Shown here piece by piece: positions 27,361 through 36,500 of a stretch of 60,302 nucleotides of DNA. The notes beneath the pieces were generated by a model. The model was given only the letters and a program-made list of their open reading frames with translations, had not been told where the DNA came from and did not search any database. Both the position numbers and the translations under genes were made by a program. The DNA is from CAINVV01 sp964528535 (lineage in GTDB: Bacteria; Bacteroidota; Bacteroidia; Bacteroidales; Prolixibacteraceae). The stretch lies in the NCBI GenBank assembly GCA_964528535.1, contig CAZGSQ010000009.1, forward strand, positions 1-60,302, written 5' to 3'. Numbering within the stretch: position 1 is the first letter of the stretch; every line of letters begins with the position of its first letter.

Positions 27361-27628
27361 CTCTTTTGAATAAAAGCTTGAAAAGTAATGTTGAGCAGCA
27401 AACACTCCCTGCAATGGAGGCAAACGCAATGGCAATTGCTTCGAGGCCTATTTTATCCAAATTTTTGATGATTGCCTCATTGGATCCTACAGAACATCCT
27501 AATAAAAAAAGGAGGAGATAGATGGATCCATTCAACAGCCGGTTGTTGAGACGATGCAGTATAGGTTTCCTGATGACCACCAGGCCAATGAGAACTCCTG
27601 CTGTAAGTAGCAGTAGAATGGTTATCAT
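27350..27628 (-). CDS. LysO-family transporter, N-terminal half
   Basis: A 92-residue membrane protein with three hydrophobic segments (MITILLLLTAGVLIGLVVI; SIYLLLFLLGCSVG; AIAIAFASIAGSVCCS) and the LLGCSVGSNE motif of the LysO N-terminus. It is translationally coupled to the C-terminal half by an 11-base overlap. Split LysO genes are common in Bacteroidota, so this is not a recent break. Confidence 0.82.
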   Translation of the reverse strand: MITILLLLTAGVLIGLVVIRKPILHRLNNRLLNGSIYLLLFLLGCSVGSNEAIIKNLDKIGLEAIAIAFASIAGSVCCSTLLFKLLFKRDEE

Positions 27629-27643
27629 TCCGGATTGGCGTGC

Positions 27644-28153
27644 TTATTTAAATTGATACCTTACGGCAAAACCGATATTTAGTCCGCTTCCATGGTTGAT
27701 GAGTCCAATCTCGGGACGAGCATTCAGAGCCAGTTGAATTCCCTGTTGAAAACTGTATTCTAACCCAACATCTCCGGCGGCAGCCACGAACAATCCATTG
27801 TTGTAGGCATAATCATACCCTAAATTATGGCTCCAGGTACCAATTCTTGCTCCAGGACCTGCATACCAATTTAAATTGTCATCGAATTTCAACTTCCAAA
27901 CCCAATGGTAAATTCCGGTAAGTGCCCAGCTGTTGTAATCCTGCCTGAAATTATTGACGTACTTGTAACTACTGGTAAATCCTAAATCAACCTCTAAACG
28001 GTTGTTACTTGTCAAGCCATGCTGGTATGAGATTTCCGTACCCAGGCTGGACCCTGCACCGAAGAGTAGACCAACCGCATGATCAACTACTTGTGCAGTA
28101 GCAATGTTGCTATAAATAGAGGAGAATATGATGAATAGATATAACTTTTTCAT
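27644..28153 (-). CDS. small outer-membrane beta-barrel protein
   Basis: 169 residues: a signal peptide (MKKLYLFIIFSSIYSNIATA) then alternating amphipathic strands with aromatic girdle residues, ending in VRYQFK as is typical of barrel C-termini. The size fits an eight-stranded OmpW/porin-like fold. The ligand is unknown. It is 15 bases upstream of the LysO N-terminal gene on the same strand. Confidence 0.7.
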   Translation of the reverse strand: MKKLYLFIIFSSIYSNIATAQVVDHAVGLLFGAGSSLGTEISYQHGLTSNNRLEVDLGFTSSYKYVNNFRQDYNSWALTGIYHWVWKLKFDDNLNWYAGPGARIGTWSHNLGYDYAYNNGLFVAAAGDVGLEYSFQQGIQLALNARPEIGLINHGSGLNIGFAVRYQFK

Positions 28154-28428
28154 AATCAATTAATTAACTAAATTGTGACAAAAAGACGATTTTTTTTTAT
28201 TCTTATATTGACTTTGATGAACCTTGAAAGCAGGTACACATTTTTGTTATGTAATCTACCTTCATCTCCTACAATTGGGTAGGAACCAATACTCAAAAAT
28301 AGGGAAATTATTGCATCAGGCTCCGGAAATCAGTAGAAACCATGAATGAGTCAACAAAAATAACTTCAACTGACATAAATTGCAGGCTATTTTCAACTGT
28401 TAATCCTGAAAATATCGACCATTGCGAA

Positions 28429-29910
28429 TTACTTCGCAAGATCCAAAATCTTCGAAAACCTTTCCAACTGTAATTTCCAGATTTGCTGGTCATGAGGTTC
28501 GAAAGTAGTGGTACTGAATGATCTTCCAACCATTTTCCTGATCTCTTTCAACGATGCTACCGTCTGCATCGCCTTGGCTTGAATCATGATGTTCCCAATC
28601 GCTGTTGCCTCTGTTGGACCTGCTACTACTGTAACACCAAGTGCATTCGCAGTATATTGACAGAGCAACTCGTTGTTGGCACCCCCGCCAATGATGTGCA
28701 CAATTTCAATGGGGTAGGAAATGACAGATCGGATTGAATGAAGGGTAAGACTATATTTCATGGCCAGACTCTCGAAAATGCACCGAATAAATTCTCCGTG
28801 CGACGCTGGAGTTTCTTGACCTGTTTTTAGGCAGTAATTGGTAATAGCAGCCGGCATGTTTTCAGGGTTCAAAAAACTTGAATCATCCGGATCTATCAGA
28901 CATTTAAATGGTTGTGAGTGTATACTTAAATCGACCATTTCACTCCATGTATAATTTGCAAAGGTTGACCAAACTCGTCTGCACTCTTGCAAAAGCCACA
29001 TACCCATGATATTCTTCAGAAAACGGGTGGTTCCATCTACACCTCCTTCATTGGTAAAATTGAGATCATATATTTTCTTGGATATGAGTGGTTTGTCACT
29101 TTCAATACCCATGAGCGACCATGTTCCAGAACTAATGTATGCCCAATTTTTCCCTGTTGATGGAACGGCAACAATTGCTGATGCGGTATCGTGCGAGGCG
29201 ACCGCAATGACTGGTATCGCTGTGCTTCCAGTCTCTCTTTGGACCTCAGTTTTGATCGTACCAAGAAGTGTGCCAGGTAGCACTATTTCCTGCATGATCT
29301 CCTGCGAAACACCCATTGCCTCAAAGAGACGAGGTTCGAATGCCAGCTCACCAGGTTTTAGGAGTTGGGAGGTTGAGGCAATAGAGAATTCGTTTTTTTT
29401 GACTCCCGAAAAAAGGTAGGAAAGAGCATCTGGCATAAAAAGCAGCTCTTTGCCCGAAAGGTACTGGGAGGAATGGGTTTGCTTGTTAACAAAGAGCTGA
29501 AAGAGAGAGTTGAATTGCATCAATTGTATTCCAGTCATCAAATAGAGCTCTTCTTTGGGGATAAGCTCAAAAAAATCTTCCATCGCATGATCAGTTCGCC
29601 GATCCCGATAGGCGAATGGAAGGGCTGCAATCATTCCGTCTTTGTCGACAAAGGCAAAATCTACACCCCAGGTATCAATGGCTATAGAATCAGGTTGTAC
29701 ACCAAAATCCCGGATGCATTTTCTCAATCCGGTTTTAAGTTCATCAAAGATAGAGAATATGTTCCAATAGAAATGGTTGTCGATCTCAACCATTTTATTT
29801 TCAAAACGGTGTATTTCATTTATATTCAGTCGATTGTCTGAAATTGTGCCCAACATTGCCCTGCCTGAAGAGGCCCCCAGATCGAAAGCTAAAAAATTGC
29901 CTTTGTTCAT
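28429..29910 (-). CDS. rhaB: rhamnulokinase
   Basis: A 493-residue FGGY-family kinase: FDLGASSGRAM phosphate-binding motif near the N-terminus, TWGVDFAFVDKDG, GIQLMQFNSLFQL, ASHDTASAIVAVP and IIGGGANNELLCQ. It phosphorylates L-rhamnulose to L-rhamnulose-1-phosphate. The ATG at 29910 is used; a TTG at 29916 precedes it. The usual rhaA, rhaD and rhaT partners are not in this window, so the kinase is orphaned or serves with distant genes. It lies 47 bases behind the YeeE-type transporter gene on the same strand. Confidence 0.93.
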   Translation of the reverse strand: MNKGNFLAFDLGASSGRAMLGTISDNRLNINEIHRFENKMVEIDNHFYWNIFSIFDELKTGLRKCIRDFGVQPDSIAIDTWGVDFAFVDKDGMIAALPFAYRDRRTDHAMEDFFELIPKEELYLMTGIQLMQFNSLFQLFVNKQTHSSQYLSGKELLFMPDALSYLFSGVKKNEFSIASTSQLLKPGELAFEPRLFEAMGVSQEIMQEIVLPGTLLGTIKTEVQRETGSTAIPVIAVASHDTASAIVAVPSTGKNWAYISSGTWSLMGIESDKPLISKKIYDLNFTNEGGVDGTTRFLKNIMGMWLLQECRRVWSTFANYTWSEMVDLSIHSQPFKCLIDPDDSSFLNPENMPAAITNYCLKTGQETPASHGEFIRCIFESLAMKYSLTLHSIRSVISYPIEIVHIIGGGANNELLCQYTANALGVTVVAGPTEATAIGNIMIQAKAMQTVASLKEIRKMVGRSFSTTTFEPHDQQIWKLQLERFSKILDLAK

Positions 29911-29957
29911 ATTCAAAAAATTGCAGATAATGATTGTAAAGAATGAAAGGAGTTCCT

Positions 29958-30962
29958 CTATTTTTTGATATAGAAGAATTTTCCGGTTGCGAGTAATCCA
30001 GCAAAGACGAAAAAAGCAAACATCAGGCTACTTGCAGCCAATTGCATCCCTCCGGATATCACATGACCAGAGGTACAACCGCCTGCCATTCGGGCTCCTA
30101 CGATCAGGATAAATCCTCCAAAGAATGCCCATAAGGAACGTATTGCGAAACTATTGCCCTTGTACTTTTCCCAATTGGAATGAATCATTTTGATTTTGAA
30201 CTCTTTTCGAATCAACGAAATTACCATTCCCGATAAAAGGCCTCCAAAAAGGAAGGGCACCTCCCACGCACCTGATTTTGTGATTTGGATGAAATAGGCG
30301 TTGTGTGTGAACCCAAAAATATTGTCTGCTACGTATGGAAAAAATGTTGAAGCACCTATTGGTCTGTCAGAAACAGCGGTAGAAAAAACAATGCAGTTCA
30401 GAACTGCGATGGCGGTGCCGGCAAAGATCCAGCTCTTATCGCTGCTTTTGTCAAGAAGTTGTATCCCGACGGCAACGGCGATAAAGATCATTCCGCTTGG
30501 TATCATCAAAGAGTAGAAGAGGAATGAATCGAAGCCAAAAGCCGTATACAATGAAAAAGTTCCAAGATTTGGTCCGAGCAAACTGCCAATCGAGGGTAAA
30601 ACCAACGTGTAAAACCAACCACCAGCCAATCCACCGAAGATTCCAACAAGTGCATCCAGGGAGCCTTCTCCGGCCGAAACCATGATGGTACCCGGGCAAT
30701 AACCCAAAATGGCCATGCCCGCGCCAAAAATTAGTCCGCCAAACACAATTCCGCCCAAGAGAATTGGTTTTAAGTGATAGGATGCCAATCCCATACCAAT
30801 TTCTGTGTTGAGAAGAATGATTCCTACACCTATCGCAAGCGCGATTGCTTTGGCTACTTTAAAATTTTCAAGTGTTGCCATACCACTGATGGTGTCGAAC
30901 CGGTTAAGCCTGGCACTTTGCAGGATGGCACCAAAAAGAAATCCCAAAAAAAGAGCTGTCAT
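29958..30962 (-). CDS. YeeE/YedE-family sulfur transporter (TsuA-like)
   Basis: A 334-residue integral membrane protein with about nine hydrophobic segments. Two conserved cysteine motifs, GYCPGT in the first half and GGCTSGH in the second, match YeeE/TsuA, which passes thiosulfate across the inner membrane by cysteine relay. No TusA or sulfurtransferase gene is adjacent. A TATCTTTG -7 box precedes it at 30995-31002. Confidence 0.88.
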   Translation of the reverse strand: MTALFLGFLFGAILQSARLNRFDTISGMATLENFKVAKAIALAIGVGIILLNTEIGMGLASYHLKPILLGGIVFGGLIFGAGMAILGYCPGTIMVSAGEGSLDALVGIFGGLAGGWFYTLVLPSIGSLLGPNLGTFSLYTAFGFDSFLFYSLMIPSGMIFIAVAVGIQLLDKSSDKSWIFAGTAIAVLNCIVFSTAVSDRPIGASTFFPYVADNIFGFTHNAYFIQITKSGAWEVPFLFGGLLSGMVISLIRKEFKIKMIHSNWEKYKGNSFAIRSLWAFFGGFILIVGARMAGGCTSGHVISGGMQLAASSLMFAFFVFAGLLATGKFFYIKK

Positions 30963-30994
30963 TTTTAGTTTGGATTGATAAGCTATTTATGGTT

Positions 30995-31002
30995 CAAAGA
31001 TA
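30995..31002 (-). promoter_or_regulatory. -7 box for the YeeE-type gene
   Basis: TATCTTTG on the minus strand, a perfect match to TAnnTTTG, lies 33 bp upstream of the start at 30962. No convincing -33 element is visible. Confidence 0.4.
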
Positions 31003-31023
31003 GCAAATCAGTGCATAATTTGG

Positions 31024-31031
31024 TAGATTTG
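31024..31031 (+). promoter_or_regulatory. -7 box for the esterase gene
   Basis: TAGATTTG on the plus strand matches TAnnTTTG, 43 bp before the esterase start at 31075. No clear -33 element is visible. Confidence 0.35.
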
Positions 31032-31074
31032 CTTGGAAAGATAGACTGATAAATAACCAATAATCCGAGATAAA

Positions 31075-31947
31075 ATGAAGAAAATACTTGTTTTTTGTGC
31101 CATGGCAATTACATTCTTGTCATCCTATTCCCAAAGTGGAAAAGTAATAGAATCGCTTGTCTTTAAAAATAATTCAGGCGAAACGATGCGCTATTCTGTT
31201 TACCTTCCAGCTGATTATGCAATTTCGCAACGAAGCTATCCAGTAGTCTATCTTTTGCATGGCTATTCTGACGACGAAACCGGGTGGATTCAGTTTGGCG
31301 AAGCAAATCAGATTGCGGACAAGGGTATCGCAGAGGGCAAGATTCCTCCTGGCATTATTATCATCCCGGATGGAAAATTGACATGGTACTGCAACAGTTA
31401 TGATAATAAGGTACTTTGGGAAGAGACCTTCATCAATGAATTCATTCCGTTTATTGAAAAGCAGTACCGTATTCGTGCCAAAAAAGAGTACCGTGCCATT
31501 GCCGGACTGTCGATGGGGGGATACGGTGCCTTGAAACTCTCCATGCGGCATACTGACTTGTTTTCAACTTGTGTGGCTTTGAGTTCAGGCACCTTCACAG
31601 ATGAGGAGATCAGAACCAAATCTGACAAGGAGTATGATATGTACTTTTCAACTCTCTTCGGAAAAGAATTGAAAGGAGCGGCCCGCCTCAACGATGCCTG
31701 GAAATCAAATAATCCACTCGATCTGATTCATTCAGTACCTTTGGAGAAACTAAAATCAGTTCGTTTTTGGATCGATTGCGGCGATGATGACTTTCTTTGC
31801 AACGGCAACTCAGAATTACACGTTGAGATGCGTAAACTGGGAATTCCCCATGAATACCGGGTCCGGGATGGCAGCCATTCCTGGAGTTATTGGAGAAGCG
31901 GTTTGGCAACAGGATTGGAGTTTATCGGGGAGAAATTTCACAGATAA
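31075..31947 (+). CDS. secreted alpha/beta-hydrolase esterase
   Basis: 290 residues with a signal peptide (MKKILVFCAMAITFLSSYS) and the esterase-D/feruloyl-esterase fold: YPVVYLLHGYSDDETGW, nucleophile elbow GLSMGGYGA with Ser146, an acid around IDCGDDDF, and the catalytic His in DGSHSWSYW. It resembles Bacteroides esterase/Fee1-type enzymes that release acyl or feruloyl groups from polysaccharides. The substrate cannot be read from context. It is transcribed divergently from the YeeE-type gene. Confidence 0.87.
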   Translation: MKKILVFCAMAITFLSSYSQSGKVIESLVFKNNSGETMRYSVYLPADYAISQRSYPVVYLLHGYSDDETGWIQFGEANQIADKGIAEGKIPPGIIIIPDGKLTWYCNSYDNKVLWEETFINEFIPFIEKQYRIRAKKEYRAIAGLSMGGYGALKLSMRHTDLFSTCVALSSGTFTDEEIRTKSDKEYDMYFSTLFGKELKGAARLNDAWKSNNPLDLIHSVPLEKLKSVRFWIDCGDDDFLCNGNSELHVEMRKLGIPHEYRVRDGSHSWSYWRSGLATGLEFIGEKFHR

Positions 31948-32019
31948 ATCAGCTTCAAAATTTAATTTTATGGGTTAAAGCGTTCGTAGGACATCGATTT
32001 ATTACCTGTAAAAAACCTT

Positions 32020-32054
32020 ATTTTAAAATAGTTGTCTCTAATTTTAAAATAGTT
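32020..32054. repeat. two 14-bp direct repeats 21 bp apart
   Basis: ATTTTAAAATAGTT occurs at 32020-32033 and 32041-32054, start-to-start 21 bp (two helical turns). Each contains the palindrome ATTTTAAAAT. The region is the gap between convergent genes, so the meaning is unclear. Confidence 0.5.
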
Positions 32055-32076
32055 TGTGCAGGCCTCCAATCGAAAA

Positions 32077-33912
32077 TTATTTTTTAAATAGGATTTTTTC
32101 CAGATCGGGTCTGTTGATATTGCGCAATTCCTGAATCAGTTCCTTCCTATACTCATTTTTGTACCAAAAGAAGAATTTTCTTTGAGCCAATTTTTGATCT
32201 GAACTCTTGGCGGTAAAAATTTTTTCGAGGGTATATGGATGATATCCAGAATAATATATAACAGTGGCCAGGGTCATTGGGGTAGGTGTAAAGTCTTGAA
32301 TCTGTTCGAGTTTAAAATTTAGTGCCTTTGTTTTGGCAGCCAGATCGGCCATCGCTTCAACATCGCTGCCCGGGTGACTTGAGATAAAATAGGGGATTAA
32401 TTGTTGGTTTAGTCCGTATTTTTCGTTGGTTTGGTCAAAGAACTTCTTCAATTTTTCGAATTGTGAAAAGGAGGGTTTCCGCATCACTGAAAGTACTTTT
32501 TCGGAGGTATGTTCAGGAGCCACTTTCAGTCTGCCGGAGACATGTTTTTCAATCACCTGTTCCAGATAGGCAATATTCCCTTTGTTGATCTGTTCGTCGT
32601 TAACCCGGTGAAAGACGAGGTCGTATCGGATGCCACTGCCAATAAAAGCTTTTTTCACCCCAATCAACGCAGCAACCTTTTTGTAAAGACTGCTCATTGG
32701 CCGGTGGTCTGTATTCAGGTTTTTGCAGACGGAAGGGTAAATACAGGAAGGCCTTTTACAAAGCCTGCAAATAGAAAGATCGATCCCTGCCATGTTGTAC
32801 ATGTTGGCAGAAGGGCCGCCAATATCGGAAATGTACCCCTTGAAATCGGGCATCTGGACTACCTCTTTCACCTCTCGGAGCACCGATATTTCCGATCTGG
32901 AGGCAATGAATTTTCCCTGATGGGCGGAAATAGTGCAGAAGCCGCATCCACCGAAGCATCCTCTGTGTATGTTGATTGAATGACGGATCATCTCGTAGGC
33001 AGGGATAGCTCCTTTGCCATTGTATTTTGGATGAGGAAGGCGTGTAAATGGAAGATCACTGAAATTGTCGGCTTCTGCTGATGTCAAAGGTGGCCATGCC
33101 GGGTTGATGACTACTTTTTGGTTGCCATGAGCCTGAATAAGCCTTGTATCAGGCTCCATGCGGTTAGACTCTTCTTCAATTACCTTGAAATTTTTGGCAT
33201 AGTTTATTTTTTCTGCCTTACAAGCTTCGAATCCCAGAAGTTCAAATTCTTTCCAGGATTCATGAGCCTGAATTGTCTCCTTTTTATTGATCTGAAAGGC
33301 TGTCTGAGGGATATCTGTAAGCTGCTTCATTTGCTTACCGTTGCGTAGTTGCTGTACAAATGAAATTAGCGATTTTTCACCCATGCCATAAAAGAGCAGA
33401 TCGGCACCGCTTTCTAAAAGAATGCTGGGCTTTAATTGATCAGACCAATAGTCATAGTGGGTTACCCTGCGCAAAGAGGCCTCAATCCCACCAATAATAA
33501 GTGGTACCTCGGGATACAATTTCTTGACAATGTTCGAGTAAACGATGGTTGCATAGTCCGGTCGTGCACCAGCTCTGTCGCCAGGTGTATAGGCATCATT
33601 CGACCTCTTGCGTTTGTTGGCAGTATAGTGGTTTACCATCGAATCCATACATCCGGCAGTAACGGCGAAGAAAAGGCGGGGTCTCCCCATCTTATTGAAG
33701 TCGCGCAGGTCATCCTGCCAGTTGGGTTGCGGAACAATGGCTACCTTTAGCCCCTCGCGTTCAAGGATTCGACCAATGACTGCTGTACCAAAGGAGGGAT
33801 GATCGACATAGGCATCTCCTGAGAAAATGATCACATCCAGATCCTCCCATCCTCTTGCCTGAACCTCTTTGAAGGTCGTTGGCAACCAGCTGCTTAATTT
33901 GAAATCATTCAA
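32077..33912 (-). CDS. YgiQ-family radical SAM protein
   Basis: 611 residues. The N-terminal YgiQ domain has the ISGDAYVDHPSFG-like block (FSGDAYVDHPSFGTAVIGR). The radical SAM core has CxxxCxxC in HRGCFGGCGFC (about residues 317-325), and the C-terminal region has HVSGRLKVAPEHTSEKVL and PYFISSHPGS. The reaction is unknown in general. There is no in-frame ATG near the conserved N-terminus; a TTG at 33912 gives the family's usual start (NDFKLSSWLPTTFKEVQARG). A -7 box sits just 20 bp upstream. Confidence 0.93.
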   Translation of the reverse strand: MNDFKLSSWLPTTFKEVQARGWEDLDVIIFSGDAYVDHPSFGTAVIGRILEREGLKVAIVPQPNWQDDLRDFNKMGRPRLFFAVTAGCMDSMVNHYTANKRKRSNDAYTPGDRAGARPDYATIVYSNIVKKLYPEVPLIIGGIEASLRRVTHYDYWSDQLKPSILLESGADLLFYGMGEKSLISFVQQLRNGKQMKQLTDIPQTAFQINKKETIQAHESWKEFELLGFEACKAEKINYAKNFKVIEEESNRMEPDTRLIQAHGNQKVVINPAWPPLTSAEADNFSDLPFTRLPHPKYNGKGAIPAYEMIRHSINIHRGCFGGCGFCTISAHQGKFIASRSEISVLREVKEVVQMPDFKGYISDIGGPSANMYNMAGIDLSICRLCKRPSCIYPSVCKNLNTDHRPMSSLYKKVAALIGVKKAFIGSGIRYDLVFHRVNDEQINKGNIAYLEQVIEKHVSGRLKVAPEHTSEKVLSVMRKPSFSQFEKLKKFFDQTNEKYGLNQQLIPYFISSHPGSDVEAMADLAAKTKALNFKLEQIQDFTPTPMTLATVIYYSGYHPYTLEKIFTAKSSDQKLAQRKFFFWYKNEYRKELIQELRNINRPDLEKILFKK

Positions 33913-33931
33913 TCTTTGTTCGTATTTCAGG

Positions 33932-33939
33932 CAAAATTA
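33932..33939 (-). promoter_or_regulatory. -7 box for the YgiQ gene
   Basis: TAATTTTG on the minus strand matches TAnnTTTG, about 20 bp before the TTG start at 33912, which implies a very short leader. No clear -33 element is visible. Confidence 0.4.
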
Positions 33940-34136
33940 CATCAATTAAATTTGCATCCGGTAAATCTTGATAAAATAGAAAATCTAATTCGACATTTTC
34001 TTAATTTATAGAATTTCAGTTACATATAGAATTTTTTGCAGAATTTCAAGGAAGTTGCTGCTCCAAACCTACCGGGAATGCCGGTAACTCAAGTATTATA
34101 CTGCTCCTTGGTCAGTTATTATTAAAGTCAAATTTC

Positions 34137-34144
34137 TATATTTG
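34137..34144 (+). promoter_or_regulatory. -7 box for the OlsF-like gene
   Basis: TATATTTG matches TAnnTTTG and lies about 94 bp upstream of the start at 34238. The nearest TTG upstream (34108-34110) is too far for a good -33 element. Confidence 0.35.
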
Positions 34145-34237
34145 GACGGTCAAGATGGATGATTTTTCAGATGTTTTGGAGCTAAAGAAAGATGTTAAAA
34201 CAATTTCCTGGTAAGAAACCGTCAAACAACTAAGCTT

Positions 34238-36034
34238 ATGAAGCTTGTCAAGCCACAAGATTTAATAAAAGCTTCTCCGTTTATTCAATATCTGGGAGGA
34301 GAATATTTTGCGAATATTTTGATGCATTTGTTTAGTTTTCATAAAATCAACGATTTGTATGAAAGTGTGAGTGAAAAGCAGGGCATCGATTCGATTGATG
34401 CGATTATTGAATACCTTAACATTACCCTGGAGTTTGATGAAAATGATTTAAAAAAACTTCCTGCCACCGGAGGCTTTGTTACAGTTTCGAACCATCCATT
34501 TGGTGGAATTGACGGAATATTGCTAATAAAATTACTTTCGCTGGTACGGCCTGACCACAAGGTGATTGCCAATTTTCTTCTTAAAAAGGTGGAACCAATC
34601 TCTGGTTACTTTCTTGCTGTCAATCCTTTTGAAAATATGCCCCAGGCCGGATCCAGCATTGCGGGATTAAAGACAGCCATCGACCATCTTCACAATGGTG
34701 GTGTTCTCAGTCTATTTCCGGCTGGAGAAGTATCTACCAACTATTCTTCGTCCCTGATCACTGACCGGGAATGGCTGGTATCTGCCTTACGTTTTATCAA
34801 AAAGAGCAAGGTACCTGTTGTTCCAATTTATTTTCATGGAACAAACAGCCCGCTTTTTCATCTTTTGGGAAGAATTCATCCCGCGCTTCGAACAGCCAAG
34901 CTCCCATCTGAGCTTATCAACAAACGAGACAAGACCATCAAGGTACGGATTGGGAATCCAATCTCTGTTCGGGATCAGGATGAATTTTCAGATATTCATC
35001 AGTTTGGGCGCTACCTGAGGGCAAAAACATATTGCCTCGATTCGGGTATGGAGGTGAAGAGATTCTTTGATTATTCCCTTAAGAGTGATCCAAAACCTGA
35101 ACCAATCGTCGCAGCTCAACCCTCTTATGTGATAGAGAAAGAGATTGCTTTGCTAAAAAAAGAGTGCTTTCTCTTCTGTGTAAAAAATTATGATGTCTAT
35201 TGTGCGCCAACCAAGATGATACCTTTGATTCTCGGAGAACTTGGACGCCTTAGAGAAATGACCTTTCGTGAAGTAGGAGAGGGCACCAACCGTTCCACTG
35301 ATTTTGATGAGTTTGACCTCTATTACCACCAACTCATTATCTGGGATAGGGAAGAAAAGAAAATTGCTGGTGGATACAGAATTGGAATGGGGGCCGAAAT
35401 CATTGATCAATTTGGCATCCGGGGATTCTATACGCACAGTTTGTTCCGGATGAAAAAAGGGTTTAAAAACATTCTCAAACAGTCGCTTGAGTTGGGTCGT
35501 TCGTTCATTGTCGCAGAGTATCAGCGAAAACCTTTGCCCCTCTTCCTTTTGTGGAAGGGGATTCTCTATTTTTTGCTTAAAAATCCCCAATACAGGTATC
35601 TGATTGGTCCGGTAAGCATCAGCAATACCTATTCTGAAAAATCAAAGGAATTGATAATCAGACATATAATCGCAAATTATTATGATTTTGAGAAAGCCGC
35701 ACTGGTTAGACCACGCAACAATTTTAAGGTAAAAACAAACGATCCTCATTTGAATGAAGCCATGAAACATCTTACACCAAAGCTTAGCTCGCTGGATAAG
35801 TTCATAGGAGATGTTGACCAGCACAACAGTGGTTTGCCAGTTCTTTTGAAGAAATACCTTGGTTTAAACGCCAAAATTATTGCTTTCAATGTGGATCCAA
35901 AATTCAACAACTGTGTAGATGGGATGATCGTTCTTGATATATACGACATTCCGAAGGAGACCATCGATTCACTTACCAAAGAGTTCAATGATTTGAGTCT
36001 GCTGAACCGGTTCTATACGCACCGGGAGACGTAG
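34238..36034 (+). CDS. OlsF-like bifunctional acyltransferase for amino-acid lipids (glycine/ornithine lipid)
   Basis: 598 residues. The N-terminal half is an LPLAT/PlsC-type O-acyltransferase with NHPFGGIDG (about residue 85) and LFPAGEVS (about 160). The C-terminal half is an OlsB-type GNAT N-acyltransferase (FREVGEGTNRSTDFDEFDLYY onward, EKKIAGGYRIG). This order matches OlsF of Flavobacterium and Serratia, where one protein both N-acylates the amino acid with a 3-hydroxy fatty acid and O-acylates the product. In Bacteroides two separate genes (glsB/glsA) make glycine lipids. Whether glycine, ornithine or another amino acid is used cannot be told from the sequence. Confidence 0.85.
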   Translation: MKLVKPQDLIKASPFIQYLGGEYFANILMHLFSFHKINDLYESVSEKQGIDSIDAIIEYLNITLEFDENDLKKLPATGGFVTVSNHPFGGIDGILLIKLLSLVRPDHKVIANFLLKKVEPISGYFLAVNPFENMPQAGSSIAGLKTAIDHLHNGGVLSLFPAGEVSTNYSSSLITDREWLVSALRFIKKSKVPVVPIYFHGTNSPLFHLLGRIHPALRTAKLPSELINKRDKTIKVRIGNPISVRDQDEFSDIHQFGRYLRAKTYCLDSGMEVKRFFDYSLKSDPKPEPIVAAQPSYVIEKEIALLKKECFLFCVKNYDVYCAPTKMIPLILGELGRLREMTFREVGEGTNRSTDFDEFDLYYHQLIIWDREEKKIAGGYRIGMGAEIIDQFGIRGFYTHSLFRMKKGFKNILKQSLELGRSFIVAEYQRKPLPLFLLWKGILYFLLKNPQYRYLIGPVSISNTYSEKSKELIIRHIIANYYDFEKAALVRPRNNFKVKTNDPHLNEAMKHLTPKLSSLDKFIGDVDQHNSGLPVLLKKYLGLNAKIIAFNVDPKFNNCVDGMIVLDIYDIPKETIDSLTKEFNDLSLLNRFYTHRET

Positions 36035-36060
36035 GGAGATGGTGAAAAATGGGATGCGGT

Positions 36061-36084
36061 AGAGACAAGGCATGCCTTGTCTCT
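36061..36084. repeat. REP palindrome copy 1
   Basis: A perfect 24-bp palindrome with half-site AGAGACAAGGCA. It follows the OlsF-like gene by 26 bases and sits downstream of the RAYT gene. A degenerate relative lies between it and copy 2 (about 36097-36120). Confidence 0.9.
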
Positions 36085-36123
36085 AATGGAACAGGATACG
36101 CATGCGACAAAGCATGTATGCAT

Positions 36124-36145
36124 GAGACAAGGCATGCCTTGTCTC
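36124..36145. repeat. REP palindrome copy 2
   Basis: A perfect 22-bp palindrome, half-site GAGACAAGGCA, 62 bases from copy 1 and just downstream of the RAYT stop codon at 36171. Confidence 0.9.
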
Positions 36146-36430
36146 TACCGGTACAATGTTCATCATTTGTTTAGGATTCATCGTAAAAATCATCATTCCT
36201 CCAATTTGCGGGATTATTTTGGATGTAGTCCGAAATTCTTTGGTAGGAATCGTCATCCCTGATGACATGATCGTGGAAACGGGGTTGCCAATCAAAATTA
36301 AATTTCAACCGATGGGCGTGTTTTGATACTGCAGATTTGTAAGAACCGATGATAGAGGAAATGGTTTTTTTACCCTGATTCTGGAAACGTTTTTGACCGG
36401 GGGATGTCGAATATTGCAGTGGGTGCTGTA

Positions 36431-36452
36431 GAGAAAAGGCATGCCTTGTCTC
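36431..36452. repeat. REP palindrome copy 3 (inside RAYT gene)
   Basis: Same palindrome with one change (GAGAAAAGG for GAGACAAGG). It is read in frame by the RAYT gene. Confidence 0.88.
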
Positions 36453-36478
36453 TGTTGGTAAAGGAACAGGATGCGATT

Positions 36479-36500
36479 GAGACAAGGCATGCCTTGTCTC
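36479..36500. repeat. REP palindrome copy 4 (inside RAYT gene)
   Basis: A perfect copy 48 bases after copy 3, also in frame within the RAYT gene. Confidence 0.9.

Larger units (their letters stand above)
33913..34237. other. divergent intergenic region
   Basis: About 325 AT-rich bases between ygiQ and the acyltransferase gene. Besides the -7 boxes at 33932 and 34137 there is a small hairpin at 34070-34086 (TACCGG, GAATG loop, CCGGTA). Nothing else is supported. Confidence 0.5.

Noticed and set aside
27350..27628. A truncated LysO pseudogene.
   Set aside because: The two halves overlap by 11 bases, are both intact and correspond to the split arrangement usual in Bacteroidota.
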